A stretch of DNA of 64,000 bases. Origin: Salinicoccus kekensis. Lineage in GTDB: Bacteria; Bacillota; Bacilli; Staphylococcales; Salinicoccaceae. The DNA lies in assembly GCF_900220995.1 (NCBI RefSeq), contig NZ_OBQF01000001.1, positions 310,001 through 374,000 of the forward strand. The letters run 5' to 3'. Shown piece by piece: positions 45,434-54,202 of the stretch. A model generated the notes under the pieces. That model was not told the origin of the DNA and searched no databases. It saw only the letters and a list, made by a program, of their open reading frames with translations. Within the stretch, counting starts at the first letter, position 1, and every line of letters starts with the position of its first letter. The translations under genes and the position numbers were made by a program.

Positions 45434-46420
45434 ATGAAGAAGCGCAATTACAATATTGACATTATAAAGGGCCTGGCAATCATTGCCGTTATCTTGATAC
45501 ATAGCCTGCCAGATGAAATGCTGCTTGCCATTTTATCTCCTTTCTACATTTGGCAGGCTGTTCCTGTATTTATATTGCTGGCGGGATATAATACAGCTCA
45601 ATCTTTTCAGCGAAGAGGTTACGTCAGTCTCAATCAGTTCTATAACATTTCATTTCTTTATAAAAAGTTTGAAAGACTGGTTTATCCCTTTCTTTTTATA
45701 TGGGCGATTCAGGTTATCATCCACTTCTTAATGATGGATGGATTGAATTTAAAAACTTTGGTGATATCTTTATTTACCGGCGGATGGGGGCCTGGCAGCT
45801 ACTTCATTCCTGTCATTATACAGGCGACACTGATATTGCCTTTAATATATATGGTGATCAAAAGGAATTTGACTGCTGGTGTGATTGTTCTATTCTTCAT
45901 CAGTATATTGGTGGATGTATTCTGTATGATGATCGATGTTTCGGGAAGTGTGTACAGAATAATCATCGTTCGTTATATATTTGCCTTGGTTTTAGGCGTC
46001 TGTTTATCTCTGAACACTAAAAATATAAACTATAAATGGTTGATCCCCCTGGCAATGTTGAGTGCGGTTTATATCGCGGGTGTGTATTATCAGGAATGGG
46101 AATTTTTCATAGAAAGATATTGGCAAAGCCAGCATGCACCATCCTATTTTTGGACATTATTACTGGTCATCATCGGGCTCCGGGCCTATCAATTCAAAGC
46201 AGCCAATCCTCTCAGCAGATTATTGGTGAAAATGGGGCAGGCTTCCTACCACATATTTTTGGTGCAGATGTTCTATTTTTGGGTGATTGCAGATGGTATC
46301 AGCGATTTTCCACTCATGATTTACTTAGCGATAACCTTGACGATCTGTATTGTATTCGGAATATTATTCTTCAATGCTGAAAACAGATTGAGAAACAGAT
46401 TAAAGTTGCAAAGGCAGTAA
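45434..46420 (+). CDS. Membrane acyltransferase, family 3 (OatA/NolL-like)
   Basis: A 328-residue protein with about ten transmembrane helices. The opening NYNIDIIKGLAIIAVILIHS, with its helix-1 His, is the acyltransferase-3 motif, and the late QASYHIFLVQMFYFW helix is also typical. Such enzymes O-acetylate or O-acylate surface glycans. No SGNH esterase domain follows, unlike OatA. It has a strong AAGGAG ribosome site, an AT-rich composition and its own terminator. It is bracketed by the tsuA remnant and the intact tsuA gene, which suggests it arrived with the accessory block. Confidence 0.85.
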   Translation: MKKRNYNIDIIKGLAIIAVILIHSLPDEMLLAILSPFYIWQAVPVFILLAGYNTAQSFQRRGYVSLNQFYNISFLYKKFERLVYPFLFIWAIQVIIHFLMMDGLNLKTLVISLFTGGWGPGSYFIPVIIQATLILPLIYMVIKRNLTAGVIVLFFISILVDVFCMMIDVSGSVYRIIIVRYIFALVLGVCLSLNTKNINYKWLIPLAMLSAVYIAGVYYQEWEFFIERYWQSQHAPSYFWTLLLVIIGLRAYQFKAANPLSRLLVKMGQASYHIFLVQMFYFWVIADGISDFPLMIYLAITLTICIVFGILFFNAENRLRNRLKLQRQ

Positions 46421-46421
46421 A

Positions 46422-46452
46422 AACCCGACATCTCTTAAAGAGGTGTCGGGTT
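46422..46452 (+). terminator. Terminator after the acyltransferase gene
   Basis: AACCCGACA-T-CTCTT and AAGAG-G-TGTCGGGTT form a 15-bp stem with one T-G pair; T-rich sequence follows. It may also serve the convergent tsuA gene. Confidence 0.85.
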
Positions 46453-46475
46453 AGTTTGTAAGGTTGCTTTTCAGA

Positions 46476-47729
46476 TCAGCACACTGAATCATTCGATTTG
46501 GGAACAGATAATCCGAATAAAGGTCTCAGGTAAAGTGCAAGGAATGTACCGCCGATCGCGACGATGCCCCAGATGTAGCCATGCAGGCTGAATGATGCGA
46601 TGCCACCGAAGTATGCCCCGATGTTGCAGCCGAATGCAAGGCGTGCACCGTAGCCCATCATCAGGCCGCCGATGACGGAAGCCATGAAATTGCCTTTGGT
46701 GATTTTAGTGAATTTGAACAGTCCACCGGCCGCTGATGCGATGAACGCGCCGAGTATGACACCAAAGTTCAGGATTGTCGTGGAGTCTGCGAATATGGAT
46801 GAGTTCAGTGCGGTCGCCGCTTCGCCCTGCCAGTAGCCCCAGCTTGCCACATCGAAACCGATGAACTGGGCGACTTTCGAGCCCCAGAGTGCAAATGCAG
46901 AAGTGATGCCCCACGGTTCACCGCGCGTCATCAGCGTCAGTGCGTTCAGCACCGCGAGTGCAATCGCTGCAGCCCACAGAGGCCATGAACCCCTGAAGAT
47001 CCGCTTCCAGCCGCGGGCACTTGGCAGTGGCGCGATTTTCGGTGAATTCTTCTTCCTTTCAACGACTTTGCTGATATACGCAATGACCGCAAAGATGATC
47101 AATGAAACGATCAGTGCACCGCCGTAGCCGAGGTTGGTCGATGTCGCGAGGGAGAATTCTCCCATCGAGGGCATTTCCTCTGTCCAGAACGGCAGGTGCG
47201 CCGCCCCGATCGTCGTACCGATGATGAAGAAAATCAAAGTGATGAACATGACCGTGCGGCCGCCGCCGATGGCGTAGAGCGTCCCTGACGCACATCCGCC
47301 GCCGAGCTGCATGCCGATCCCGAAGATGAAGGCACCGACAATCAGGCTGACGCCGACAGGTGCGACATAACCGGCCACCTCGGCCCCGAAGAATGACAGG
47401 CCGAGCGCAAGGATCGGTGCGAATAATACAGTGGCTGCACCGAGCATCAGCATATGTGCCCTGAGCGCTTCACCGTTGCCGACCGACATGAGCCGCCTGA
47501 ATGCCGAAGTGAAACCGAAACGTGCATGGAACAATGTATAACCGAGCAGCAATCCAATCAAAAGCAGGACCGGCTGGATGATCACCTGCGTCACTGCCAA
47601 ATATATGAATAAAACCAAACTGACTAAAATACCGCCGCCAATCAGTAGTTTCTGCGGATCTTTCAGTGCATCCACATCGCGGTGGACCGGATCCATCACT
47701 TTACTGACCGTATTAATATTGGTGGTCAA
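46476..47729 (-). CDS. YeeE/YedE family transporter (TsuA-like thiosulfate importer)
   Basis: A 417-residue membrane protein with two repeated halves. Conserved cysteine motifs lie in GMQLGGGCASGTLYAIGGG and GYGARLAFGCNIGAYFGG. In characterised TsuA these cysteines relay thiosulfate ions through the membrane. The usual partner TsuB (a TusA-like protein) is not adjacent. I start at the TTG at 47729 behind AAAAGAGG; the upstream frame is AT-rich and has no site. The last residues, ESNDSVC-like, are duplicated in the remnant at 45256-45316. Confidence 0.88.
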   Translation of the reverse strand: MTTNINTVSKVMDPVHRDVDALKDPQKLLIGGGILVSLVLFIYLAVTQVIIQPVLLLIGLLLGYTLFHARFGFTSAFRRLMSVGNGEALRAHMLMLGAATVLFAPILALGLSFFGAEVAGYVAPVGVSLIVGAFIFGIGMQLGGGCASGTLYAIGGGRTVMFITLIFFIIGTTIGAAHLPFWTEEMPSMGEFSLATSTNLGYGGALIVSLIIFAVIAYISKVVERKKNSPKIAPLPSARGWKRIFRGSWPLWAAAIALAVLNALTLMTRGEPWGITSAFALWGSKVAQFIGFDVASWGYWQGEAATALNSSIFADSTTILNFGVILGAFIASAAGGLFKFTKITKGNFMASVIGGLMMGYGARLAFGCNIGAYFGGIASFSLHGYIWGIVAIGGTFLALYLRPLFGLSVPKSNDSVC

Positions 47730-47809
47730 ATGAATTCCTCTTTTCCTAGTTATTAAATATGAATTATAATTATAAAAGGGAAAGGGTGATTTGTCAAAGG
47801 AGCTGACTG

Positions 47810-47839
47810 AAAAAAAAGCAGCACTCATATGAGCGCTGC
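47810..47839 (-). terminator. Terminator of the minus-strand MFS gene
   Basis: Read on the minus strand, GCAGCGCTCAT and ATGAGTGCTGC form an 11-bp stem with one G-T pair, followed by eight T residues. Confidence 0.85.
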
Positions 47840-47858
47840 ATATTTTGATCAATCAACT

Positions 47859-49049
47859 TTAAGCATGCATCCTTTTTGCCCGTATATAAAGCAGTATGTA
47901 GATGATCATCGCCATAAGTACGGAACCAGCGGAAGCGGCATAAATAGACGCATAGCCGAACATGAATGCCATCTGGCCGAACAGTATCGCGCCAAGGCCG
48001 ATGCCGAGGTCGAAGAATGAGAAGAAGGTGGCATTCGCCATGCCGCGCCTGTTGGCAGGTGCATTTTCAACAGACCAGGCCTGGAGGGCTGGCTGGACGC
48101 TGCCGAAACCGAGGCCGTAAAGGGAAGCTGCGATCAATAAGACGGTGGTGTTCGGCAGCCATGCGAGCAGCAGCATTGCGATGAAGATCAAAAAAGCCCC
48201 CGGCATGAAAACATATAAGTGACCTTTCCTGTCATATATCCTCCCCGCAAACGTCCTTGAAATCATCAGGAACGCCGCATACAGCAGGAAATACAGCTCA
48301 ATGCCCTGGATGCCCCGTTCTATCGCAAAAATCGGAAGGAACGTCGCAATGCCGCCGAAAGTCGCCGTGATGAAAAACAGAAGGATGGACGGCTTTATGG
48401 CCGACCTCTCGAAAATATCGAACCTGACCTTTGCCGCCTTCGTTTCGGATGTCTCCACTTTCTTATAGCGGATTCTCGACGCAAAAAGCAGCGCCATCAA
48501 TCCGCATGCTGCACATATCAAAAACAGCTGGGGAAATGATATCACTCCGACAAGCGTCAGGCCGAGTGTTGGTCCAAGCGCAAGTGCCAGGTTGCCTGAG
48601 AGGCCGAAATATCCTAGACCTTCACCGCGCCGTTTCGGTGGGATGATATCCGTTGCGATCGTGCCACCTGCAGTGGTCGAAAATCCCCATCCCATACCCT
48701 GGACGATCCTTAAAATGAATAAGAACAATATGCTTGAGATGAAGCTGTAGCTCGCGATCGACAGGACGAAGACGACAAGGCCGGTCATATAGACGAACTT
48801 CCGTCCCTTTGATTCCAGAGCGTGCCCCGCATACGGCCTGAGCAGAAGCGCCGAAAAAGTGAATATGCCGACGATCAGCCCGACGAGCTGATCATTCCCT
48901 CCGAGCTCTTTTAAAAAGAGGGGGAGGGTCGGCAAAGTCATCTGGAAACCGAAGAACACAAAAAAGTTGGCCAGGCAGACGAAGACGAAATCCCGGGTCC
49001 AGATCCTGTCTTCCGCGGGCCCGCTTTGTCTGTGCGGCTGAGCATTCAT
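47859..49049 (-). CDS. MFS transporter (drug efflux type, DHA1/YfkF-like)
   Basis: A 396-residue, 12-helix transporter with FQMTLPTLPLFLKELGG in helix 1, LLRPYAGHALESKGRK (motif A) and IVQGMGWGFSTTAGGTIATDIIPPKRRGEGLGYFG (the motif B/C region, shown by its key GWGFSTTAGGT). It probably exports a small hydrophobic compound; the substrate is unknown. The ATG at 49049 sits behind AAAAGGGG, and the extra upstream residues in the frame are unlikely. Monocistronic. Confidence 0.85.
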   Translation of the reverse strand: MNAQPHRQSGPAEDRIWTRDFVFVCLANFFVFFGFQMTLPTLPLFLKELGGNDQLVGLIVGIFTFSALLLRPYAGHALESKGRKFVYMTGLVVFVLSIASYSFISSILFLFILRIVQGMGWGFSTTAGGTIATDIIPPKRRGEGLGYFGLSGNLALALGPTLGLTLVGVISFPQLFLICAACGLMALLFASRIRYKKVETSETKAAKVRFDIFERSAIKPSILLFFITATFGGIATFLPIFAIERGIQGIELYFLLYAAFLMISRTFAGRIYDRKGHLYVFMPGAFLIFIAMLLLAWLPNTTVLLIAASLYGLGFGSVQPALQAWSVENAPANRRGMANATFFSFFDLGIGLGAILFGQMAFMFGYASIYAASAGSVLMAMIIYILLYIRAKRMHA

Positions 49050-49304
49050 GAAGAGACCCCTTTTCTTTTGAAGTTTAATTCCATTATACATATAAATTTC
49101 AACGCGTACCATAATTACGCCGGATTTCGAAGGATTTTAGTACGAAATAATGTTTTATCGGTCCGGATTTTCCAATTGTGACAGAAAAAAAGCATTTAAA
49201 TTATTTAATAATTAGGAACATTAATGAAAGTATTGTATTCAGTGAGCCTTATACATTATTATTAGTCGGCGGTATTCAGTACGGCGCATATGAGGAGGTT
49301 CATT

Positions 49305-50198
49305 ATGAGAAATAATAGAAAAAATAAAAAACTTAATTTTGAAAAGATAAAATTGATGCGGACACCAAAAATCACTCTGGAGACTCTGGTGAATATACTC
49401 TCCGTCATAGCGGGGGCATTCATATTTTCAGTGGGTATAAACGTCTTCATGATTGCAGGAAATTTAGGTGAGGGCGGTGTCACAGGACTTTCCATCATCT
49501 TCTTTTATGCATTCGACATACCACTGGCAGTTTCAACACTGATCTTAAATGGCATATTGCTGATCATCGGATTCAGATTCCTGTCGAAAAGGGCGATGTA
49601 CTACACGATTTTTGCGGTCATCATGATGTCGTTTTTCCTCGGGGTGACCGGTTCATGGTCAATCGAGAATGATGAGATTATGCTCAATGTATTATTCGGC
49701 GGTCTTCTGATCGGGCTCGGCAACGGGCTTGTCATCAGGATCGGCGCGACCACCGCAGGTTCTGCAATCATCGGGCGGATCGCCAATAAATATCTGGACA
49801 TCAAAATCGCAAACGCCATACTCGCAGTCGATATGCTCGTCATCCTGCTCAGCCTGACGGTGCTTTCAGTCCAGCAGGTGCTGCTTACGGTCGTTGCGAT
49901 GTTCACGGCAGTCAAAGTGATGGACTTCGTCATCGAGGGTTTGAACCCGAAGAAGGCGATCACGATCGTATCATCAAAGCCGGAAGCGCTCGGAACTTTG
50001 ATCAACAGCGAAATCGGCCGGGGTGTGACGATGGTGAATGGCAAGGGCTTTTATTCCAAGGAAGAGACGGACATACTCTATGTCGTCATCAATAAGTCGA
50101 GGCTGGTCAGGTTGAAGCGGCTCATCAAGAAATATGATGAAGATGCATTTGTCGTGGTGAACGATGTGAACAGCGTGCTCGGCAGTTCATTCGTATAA
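49305..50198 (+). CDS. YitT family membrane protein with DUF2179 domain
   Basis: A 297-residue protein. About six N-terminal helices form the YitT_membrane domain (FMIAGNLGEGGVTGLSII, NGLVIRIGATTAGSAIIGRI). The C-terminal 80 residues form the cytoplasmic DUF2179 domain (RGVTMVNGKGFYSKEETDILYVVI). The role is unknown; transport or sensing has been suggested for the family. The ATG at 49305 is behind GAGGAGG, which itself contains the earlier ATG at 49290. Confidence 0.9.
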   Translation: MRNNRKNKKLNFEKIKLMRTPKITLETLVNILSVIAGAFIFSVGINVFMIAGNLGEGGVTGLSIIFFYAFDIPLAVSTLILNGILLIIGFRFLSKRAMYYTIFAVIMMSFFLGVTGSWSIENDEIMLNVLFGGLLIGLGNGLVIRIGATTAGSAIIGRIANKYLDIKIANAILAVDMLVILLSLTVLSVQQVLLTVVAMFTAVKVMDFVIEGLNPKKAITIVSSKPEALGTLINSEIGRGVTMVNGKGFYSKEETDILYVVINKSRLVRLKRLIKKYDEDAFVVVNDVNSVLGSSFV

Positions 50199-50226
50199 AA
50201 AAATTTAAAAAATCAAAAGCGTTTTT

Positions 50227-50243
50227 ATTGACCTATTTTGACC
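50227..50243. promoter_or_regulatory. CtsR repressor box
   Basis: Read on the minus strand this is GGTCAAA-ATA-GGTCAAT, a 15-of-17 match to the CtsR heptad tandem repeat (RGTCAAA-NAN-RGTCAAA). It overlaps the -35 region of the hsp20 operon, so heat or protein damage should derepress it. Confidence 0.85.
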
Positions 50244-50256
50244 AATGTGATATAAA
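50228..50256 (+). promoter_or_regulatory. Promoter of the heat-shock operon
   Basis: TTGACC and TATAAA are exactly 17 bases apart; the -35 lies within the CtsR box. Confidence 0.75.
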
Positions 50257-50297
50257 ATAATTGTAAAAAGATATCATAATGTTTGGGAGGGGTTGGT

Positions 50298-50486
50298 ATG
50301 GCATTGGAAAACATGTATATCAATGAAAAAGGTACACCTCTGAAGCATTTGGAGCAACGTGGGGAAAGCTGCAGGAGTGAAGTACTCTCCGGCGGCGCTT
50401 TTATTGAAGCTGAGGGGTTCCGCAGTTGGGAAGAGTATTTGGATTCAATCGATTTAGTAAGGCAAATTAGCAGGAAAACCAGTTAA
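50298..50486 (+). CDS. Unknown 62-residue protein, CtsR-controlled
   Basis: A 62-residue charged protein with no membrane segment that I do not recognise. It has one cysteine (ESCRSEV) and a WEEYLDSIDLVRQI helix near the end. It begins with ATG at 50298 behind GGGAGGGG. It lies between a CtsR box/promoter and hsp20, with 25 bases to the hsp20 start and no terminator, so it should be heat inducible. A role as a chaperone helper or protease adaptor is conceivable from context only. Confidence 0.75.
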   Translation: MALENMYINEKGTPLKHLEQRGESCRSEVLSGGAFIEAEGFRSWEEYLDSIDLVRQISRKTS

Positions 50487-50511
50487 TTTCTATACTAAGG
50501 GGTGATTTGTT

Positions 50512-50946
50512 ATGGCTTATGATATGAAACCATTCAACAGAGATTACTTTGATATGAGTCCAAGTGAAATGTTCAGGGATTTCGGCAGACAGTTCTTCAG
50601 TAACTTCCCGGAAACGAAGAGTGTCAGAACCGACATCAAGGAAATGGAAGACCGCTATGAATTGAATGCAGAGCTTCCGGGCTTTACGAAAGATGCGATT
50701 GATGTATCCTATGAAAACGGCCTGCTTACAATCAAAGCGGAAAACAATATGATGAACGAAGCGAAAGATAATGAAGGCAGAGTCATCCAGAAGGAGAGAT
50801 CCTTCAGCAACGTGAAGCGGATGTATTCAATCAGCAACGTCGATGAAGACAACATCGATGCCTCCTTCAAGGACGGTGTACTGTCACTCTCACTGCCGAA
50901 GCTCGAGAAGAACAAGCGGAAGTCAATCGAGATAAAAGAAGGATAG
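50512..50946 (+). CDS. Small heat-shock protein Hsp20 (alpha-crystallin)
   Basis: A 144-residue holdase. The alpha-crystallin domain runs from about residue 42 (RTDIKEMEDRYELNAELPGF) to 135, with the conserved DGVLSLSLPK near the end and a short basic tail. A disordered N-terminus precedes it. It keeps damaged proteins in a refoldable state. Strong ribosome site AAGGGGTG. Second gene of the CtsR-controlled operon, followed by a terminator. Confidence 0.93.
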   Translation: MAYDMKPFNRDYFDMSPSEMFRDFGRQFFSNFPETKSVRTDIKEMEDRYELNAELPGFTKDAIDVSYENGLLTIKAENNMMNEAKDNEGRVIQKERSFSNVKRMYSISNVDEDNIDASFKDGVLSLSLPKLEKNKRKSIEIKEG

Positions 50947-50953
50947 AAATAAG

Positions 50954-50986
50954 AAAGAGACCTTTTTGAAAAAGGTCTCTTTTTTT
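50954..50986 (+). terminator. Terminator after hsp20
   Basis: AAAGAGACCTTTTT and AAAAAGGTCTCTTT form a near-perfect long stem with a GA tip, followed by T residues. Confidence 0.9.
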
Positions 50987-50999
50987 GATTTAGAAAGCA

Positions 51000-51905
51000 T
51001 CAATTTCCGGTGTGATCATCCATCTTCAAATCCTTATAGTTATATTCAAGATCTGGCGAACCGAGATACGCGGCGGCCTCCTTGAATGAGGCGTGGAAGA
51101 AATCGAGGACCATTTCGGCATCCGCTTCGCCGACACCGGTTTTGATCTCCATTATATATTCAGCCATCCTTTTGTTGAAATAAGCACCTGAAGGGAAATC
51201 CCCCGTCACATCCAGTTCTTCTCCATTAACGAAAGGGTAGGGCAGGACAAAGAATGTTGGATTATCAAAGTCATGATCCCCAAGCCAGAAGCCGAATTCG
51301 ATCATATGCTCATCGAACGCTGCCCGCTCGATCACCTTCGAATCATCCGGAAATGGCCGGTATTCGTTATAGACGAGAATGCATGATACATCAAAAGTCC
51401 CCCAGAACAAGCCGGGATGGACTTTCCTGTTCCTGAGCGGCGCGATGAATTTCATTTCCGTATCTTTTGCGAACTGGAACCATTTAAGCACCTCAATGGC
51501 GGTTTCGCGGTCATAGTGATGGTGCTCCGTATCCGACTCGAACGGGATGGCGGCCATCATCTCCTGCGGTCTTGTATTGATGGAGATATCCAATCCCAGG
51601 TCCTGGGTTACAGTGACGAGTTCATAATAGTAGTCCCGGATGGATTTGCCAGCGGTCATTTGGATGTTGTTTTCATTGTCGATTGTTCTGATGGTGATGA
51701 TATGATCTGCGAGGTTCGCTTCAATTTCAAAATGAATATCATTGCAATTCAGACTGCCTGTGGAAAAACCACGGGTCGTAATCTCCAAAATAACGTGTTC
51801 CCATTGCGGCTCCTGCGGTGCACATTCCAATTTAATCTTTCCGAGTATCTGAGAAATCAGATGCATGGTAAGTATTTCCTTCTCATGATTTTTATAAAAG
51901 CCCAT
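51000..51905 (-). CDS. DUF5996 family protein
   Basis: A 301-residue protein that matches DUF5996: an early HLISQILGKIKLECAPQEPQWEH segment, FEIEANLADHIITIRT, then HPGLFWGTFDVSCILVY, FGFWLGD, and FFVLPYPFVNGEE. It has many aromatic residues, no signal peptide and no known activity. The ATG at 51905 lies behind AAGAGGTG. Longer upstream frame is AT-rich and unsupported. It is convergent with hsp20 across the terminator. Confidence 0.82.
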   Translation of the reverse strand: MGFYKNHEKEILTMHLISQILGKIKLECAPQEPQWEHVILEITTRGFSTGSLNCNDIHFEIEANLADHIITIRTIDNENNIQMTAGKSIRDYYYELVTVTQDLGLDISINTRPQEMMAAIPFESDTEHHHYDRETAIEVLKWFQFAKDTEMKFIAPLRNRKVHPGLFWGTFDVSCILVYNEYRPFPDDSKVIERAAFDEHMIEFGFWLGDHDFDNPTFFVLPYPFVNGEELDVTGDFPSGAYFNKRMAEYIMEIKTGVGEADAEMVLDFFHASFKEAAAYLGSPDLEYNYKDLKMDDHTGN

Positions 51906-52075
51906 AAACATCACCTCTTGATTACAATTATATACATTTTTTAAATTTGTACTAATTATTTGGATTTCGAGATAATCGAAAACTACAGAAATTGAAAAAC
52001 TGCGTGCAGATATTAAAAAACTGTCGACTTTTGAATCAAAAATCCGATTTCTGCATAAAAAATTGTACAGAAATT

Positions 52076-52101
52076 GAATTGTTGCGATTTTACAACAATT
52101 C
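52076..52101. repeat. Perfect inverted repeat in the DUF5996-comC divergent region
   Basis: GAATTGTTG and CAACAATTC are separated by 8 bases, 45 bases before the comC start. It is not followed by a T run, so it is more likely an operator or leader hairpin than a terminator. A-tracts with T-tracts upstream could be degenerate ComK boxes, but I could not fit the consensus cleanly. Confidence 0.55.
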
Positions 52102-52145
52102 AACGTGAAAGTATGATGTTTTTAGTCGCTTAAGGAGGGGATGAT

Positions 52146-52862
52146 ATGGCTGCATTGATTGTACTGGGCGGTGTTTGCGCATCATTTGTATATGCCTTGA
52201 CATCCGCCCGGAATATCTCATTCTTATACAGGAGAAGCTGTTGTGACAGTTGCAGGAAACCACTGAAGTGGTATGAGCTGATACCAATATTGAGCTTCGT
52301 TTTTCTAAAGGGCAAGTGCCGCGGATGCAGGGAAAAGATTCCGATATCCAACTTCATCGTAGAGCTTACGATGATCACTCTTTTTATCATGCCGATATTT
52401 TTTCAACTGGGCTTAAACGATTTGACACTCTATTACCTGATCATTATATTCCTGATCCCGCTCTCCATTTTCGATTTTGAAACATTCACCATCCCGAATC
52501 ATATAAATCTAATATTTTTGTTCACGGGCCTGTATTTGACCAACCTGCAGTATGTGGAACCGTTGGGTGACTTCTCGGCAATCCTGGTCCTGCATTTATT
52601 TTATTACTTGTTCTACGGCAGTGTGGGCTATGGCGATATAAAGCTGTTCAGTGTGCTCACTTTGATCACACCTTTGAACTTTTTCCTTTATATCCTGATA
52701 TTCACATATTTGATCGGCGGCTTGTTCGTCGTGCTGATCAATCTGTATAAAAGCAACAGAGTCGATAAAGTGCCCCTGGTGCCTTTCATCACCAATGGCA
52801 TTTTGATCGTGTTTTATATGTATGAAGACATCCATCTAATATACGCCGGAGGATTTTTATGA
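52146..52862 (+). CDS. comC: Prepilin peptidase ComC
   Basis: A 238-residue type IV prepilin peptidase. An N-terminal helix leads to a zinc-type four-cysteine cytoplasmic loop (CCDSC and CRGC). The family motif IPISNFIVEL follows, and the two catalytic aspartates are in FDFETFTIPN and GYGDIKLFS. It cleaves and methylates ComG pseudopilins for DNA uptake. The ATG at 52146 is behind TAAGGAGGGG. It overlaps radC by 4 bases (ATGA), the same comC-radC pairing found in staphylococci. Confidence 0.93.
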   Translation: MAALIVLGGVCASFVYALTSARNISFLYRRSCCDSCRKPLKWYELIPILSFVFLKGKCRGCREKIPISNFIVELTMITLFIMPIFFQLGLNDLTLYYLIIIFLIPLSIFDFETFTIPNHINLIFLFTGLYLTNLQYVEPLGDFSAILVLHLFYYLFYGSVGYGDIKLFSVLTLITPLNFFLYILIFTYLIGGLFVVLINLYKSNRVDKVPLVPFITNGILIVFYMYEDIHLIYAGGFL

Positions 52863-53542
52863 CATTGATGATCAAAGAAATGCATTCATCCGATAAACCG
52901 AGGGAAAGGCTGCTGCTCTACGGGGCAGATAAATTGAACAACCAGGAATTGCTCGCAATCCTGATTAATACAGGCAGCCGGGAGGGATCCAGCCTGACCC
53001 TTGCCAATAACATCATTAAAGATTTTAAGACGATCAGGGATCTGAGGGATATCACTTATCAGGAGCTGACAAACATCAAAGGGATCGGGCAGGCTAAAGC
53101 CGTCACGATACTTGCGATGGTTGAACTGGCGATACGCATGCATACACATTCGCTTGAAGAGGAAGTCTACATCAAGAGTCCTGAAGATGTATCGATGCTG
53201 CTGATGGAAAAGATGAGGTACTACCACCAGGAACATTTCGTAGTGCTCTACTTGTCCACCAAAAACATGGTCATCCATCAGGACACATTATTCAAGGGTT
53301 CATTGAATACGTCCATAGTACATCCAAGGGAGATATTCAAAGAAGCGGTCAAAAGGAGTGCTGCGGCCATCATCTGTGTACACAATCATCCGAGCGGTGA
53401 CCCGACACCTTCGCATGAGGACATCGAAGTGACAAAACGGCTCAAGGAATGTGGAGAATTGATCGGCATCGACTTTTTGGATCACATCATAATTGGGTCG
53501 GGCAGATATTTAAGTTTAAAAGAAATGAATTATATAGATTAA
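52859..53542 (+). CDS. radC: RadC family JAB-domain protein (UPF0758)
   Basis: A 227-residue protein with a helix-hairpin-helix region (LTNIKGIGQAKAVTILA) and a JAMM metalloprotease-like domain with the metal motif HNHPSGDPTPSHED. It was once called a DNA repair protein; its true role is unproven and a link with DNA uptake is likely from context. It is translated from an ATG overlapping the comC stop, with GGAGG upstream. Confidence 0.94.
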   Translation: MTLMIKEMHSSDKPRERLLLYGADKLNNQELLAILINTGSREGSSLTLANNIIKDFKTIRDLRDITYQELTNIKGIGQAKAVTILAMVELAIRMHTHSLEEEVYIKSPEDVSMLLMEKMRYYHQEHFVVLYLSTKNMVIHQDTLFKGSLNTSIVHPREIFKEAVKRSAAAIICVHNHPSGDPTPSHEDIEVTKRLKECGELIGIDFLDHIIIGSGRYLSLKEMNYID

Positions 53543-53553
53543 GGAGCAGAGAT

Positions 53554-53916
53554 ATGGGACTGGATATGTATTTATATTTGGAGGATAAAGAAACATCGGA
53601 AATCATAGAATACAGTTATTACAGGAAATTCAACGCCCTGCAGGGGTATTTTGTAAAGAATTTTGATATCCCGAACTGCGGAAGGATCGGTTTGAACCAT
53701 GAGACGATAGACGATGTCTATCAGCTTTTGAACGAGGTGAGGTACGACAGGGAAAAAGCCGGCGTGCTGCTGCCGACCTTCCCGGGACCGTTCTTCGGTT
53801 CCTATGATTACGACAGGATTTATCATGGCTATATCGATCAGGCGGCGGCTGATTTCTATCATGCCAAGTTCCTGGACTTCAACAAGTACAACCTTTTCTA
53901 CACTTCTAACTGGTGA
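53554..53916 (+). CDS. MGLDMYL-type conserved hypothetical protein
   Basis: A 120-residue soluble protein that opens with MGLDMYLYLEDKE. It belongs to a widespread small family found in both phage and chromosomes. Many aromatic residues and a GSYDYDRIYHGY segment lie in the second half. No catalytic motif could be recognised. It starts at 53554 behind AAGGAG, 11 bases after radC, so it is probably the last gene of the comC-radC operon. Confidence 0.8.
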   Translation: MGLDMYLYLEDKETSEIIEYSYYRKFNALQGYFVKNFDIPNCGRIGLNHETIDDVYQLLNEVRYDREKAGVLLPTFPGPFFGSYDYDRIYHGYIDQAAADFYHAKFLDFNKYNLFYTSNW

Positions 53917-53963
53917 GGAAATTTCTTTAAAATGAAAAGCAGTTGAATGCCATAAAGCAGACG

Positions 53964-53992
53964 AAGAAGGATCTTTCAAAAGATCCTTCTTT
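53964..53992. terminator. Terminator of the comC-radC operon
   Basis: AAGAAGGATCTTT and AAAGATCCTTCTT form a 13-bp perfect stem with a 2- to 3-base loop, A-rich and T-rich on its flanks. Confidence 0.88.
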
Positions 53993-54107
53993 AAATCTGC
54001 CTCCTTGGAACAGAGGAGTAATAAGCAATTAATCCTACACTTGAAATGTGAATTTTCCACTGTACTTATTCTTACATGTCACTCTTCAAATAAATATCAT
54101 AAAAGTA

Positions 54108-54173
54108 TTGACATGAATTATTTTTGCATGTTAATATAGAGAATTTGATTAAAATAGATTTGGGTGTTATACT
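54108..54173 (+). promoter_or_regulatory. Two stacked promoters of the carD gene
   Basis: P1 is TTGACA (54108) with TAATAT 18 bases on (54132). P2 is TTGATT (54145) with TATACT 17 bases on (54168). Both are close to consensus and point at the gene at 54203. Confidence 0.7.
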
Positions 54174-54202
54174 TATAAGTGTGAGAATATGGAGGCGATA
54201 CT

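Noticed and set aside
37261-46475. Prophage, integrative element or IS as carrier of the AT-rich block
   Set aside because: No integrase, transposase, tRNA target or clear terminal repeat is visible; only the tsuA remnant and a short motif suggest rearrangement.
51960-52145. ComK boxes before comC
   Set aside because: A-tracts and T-tracts are present, but no pair fits AAAA-N5-TTTT twice at the required spacing.
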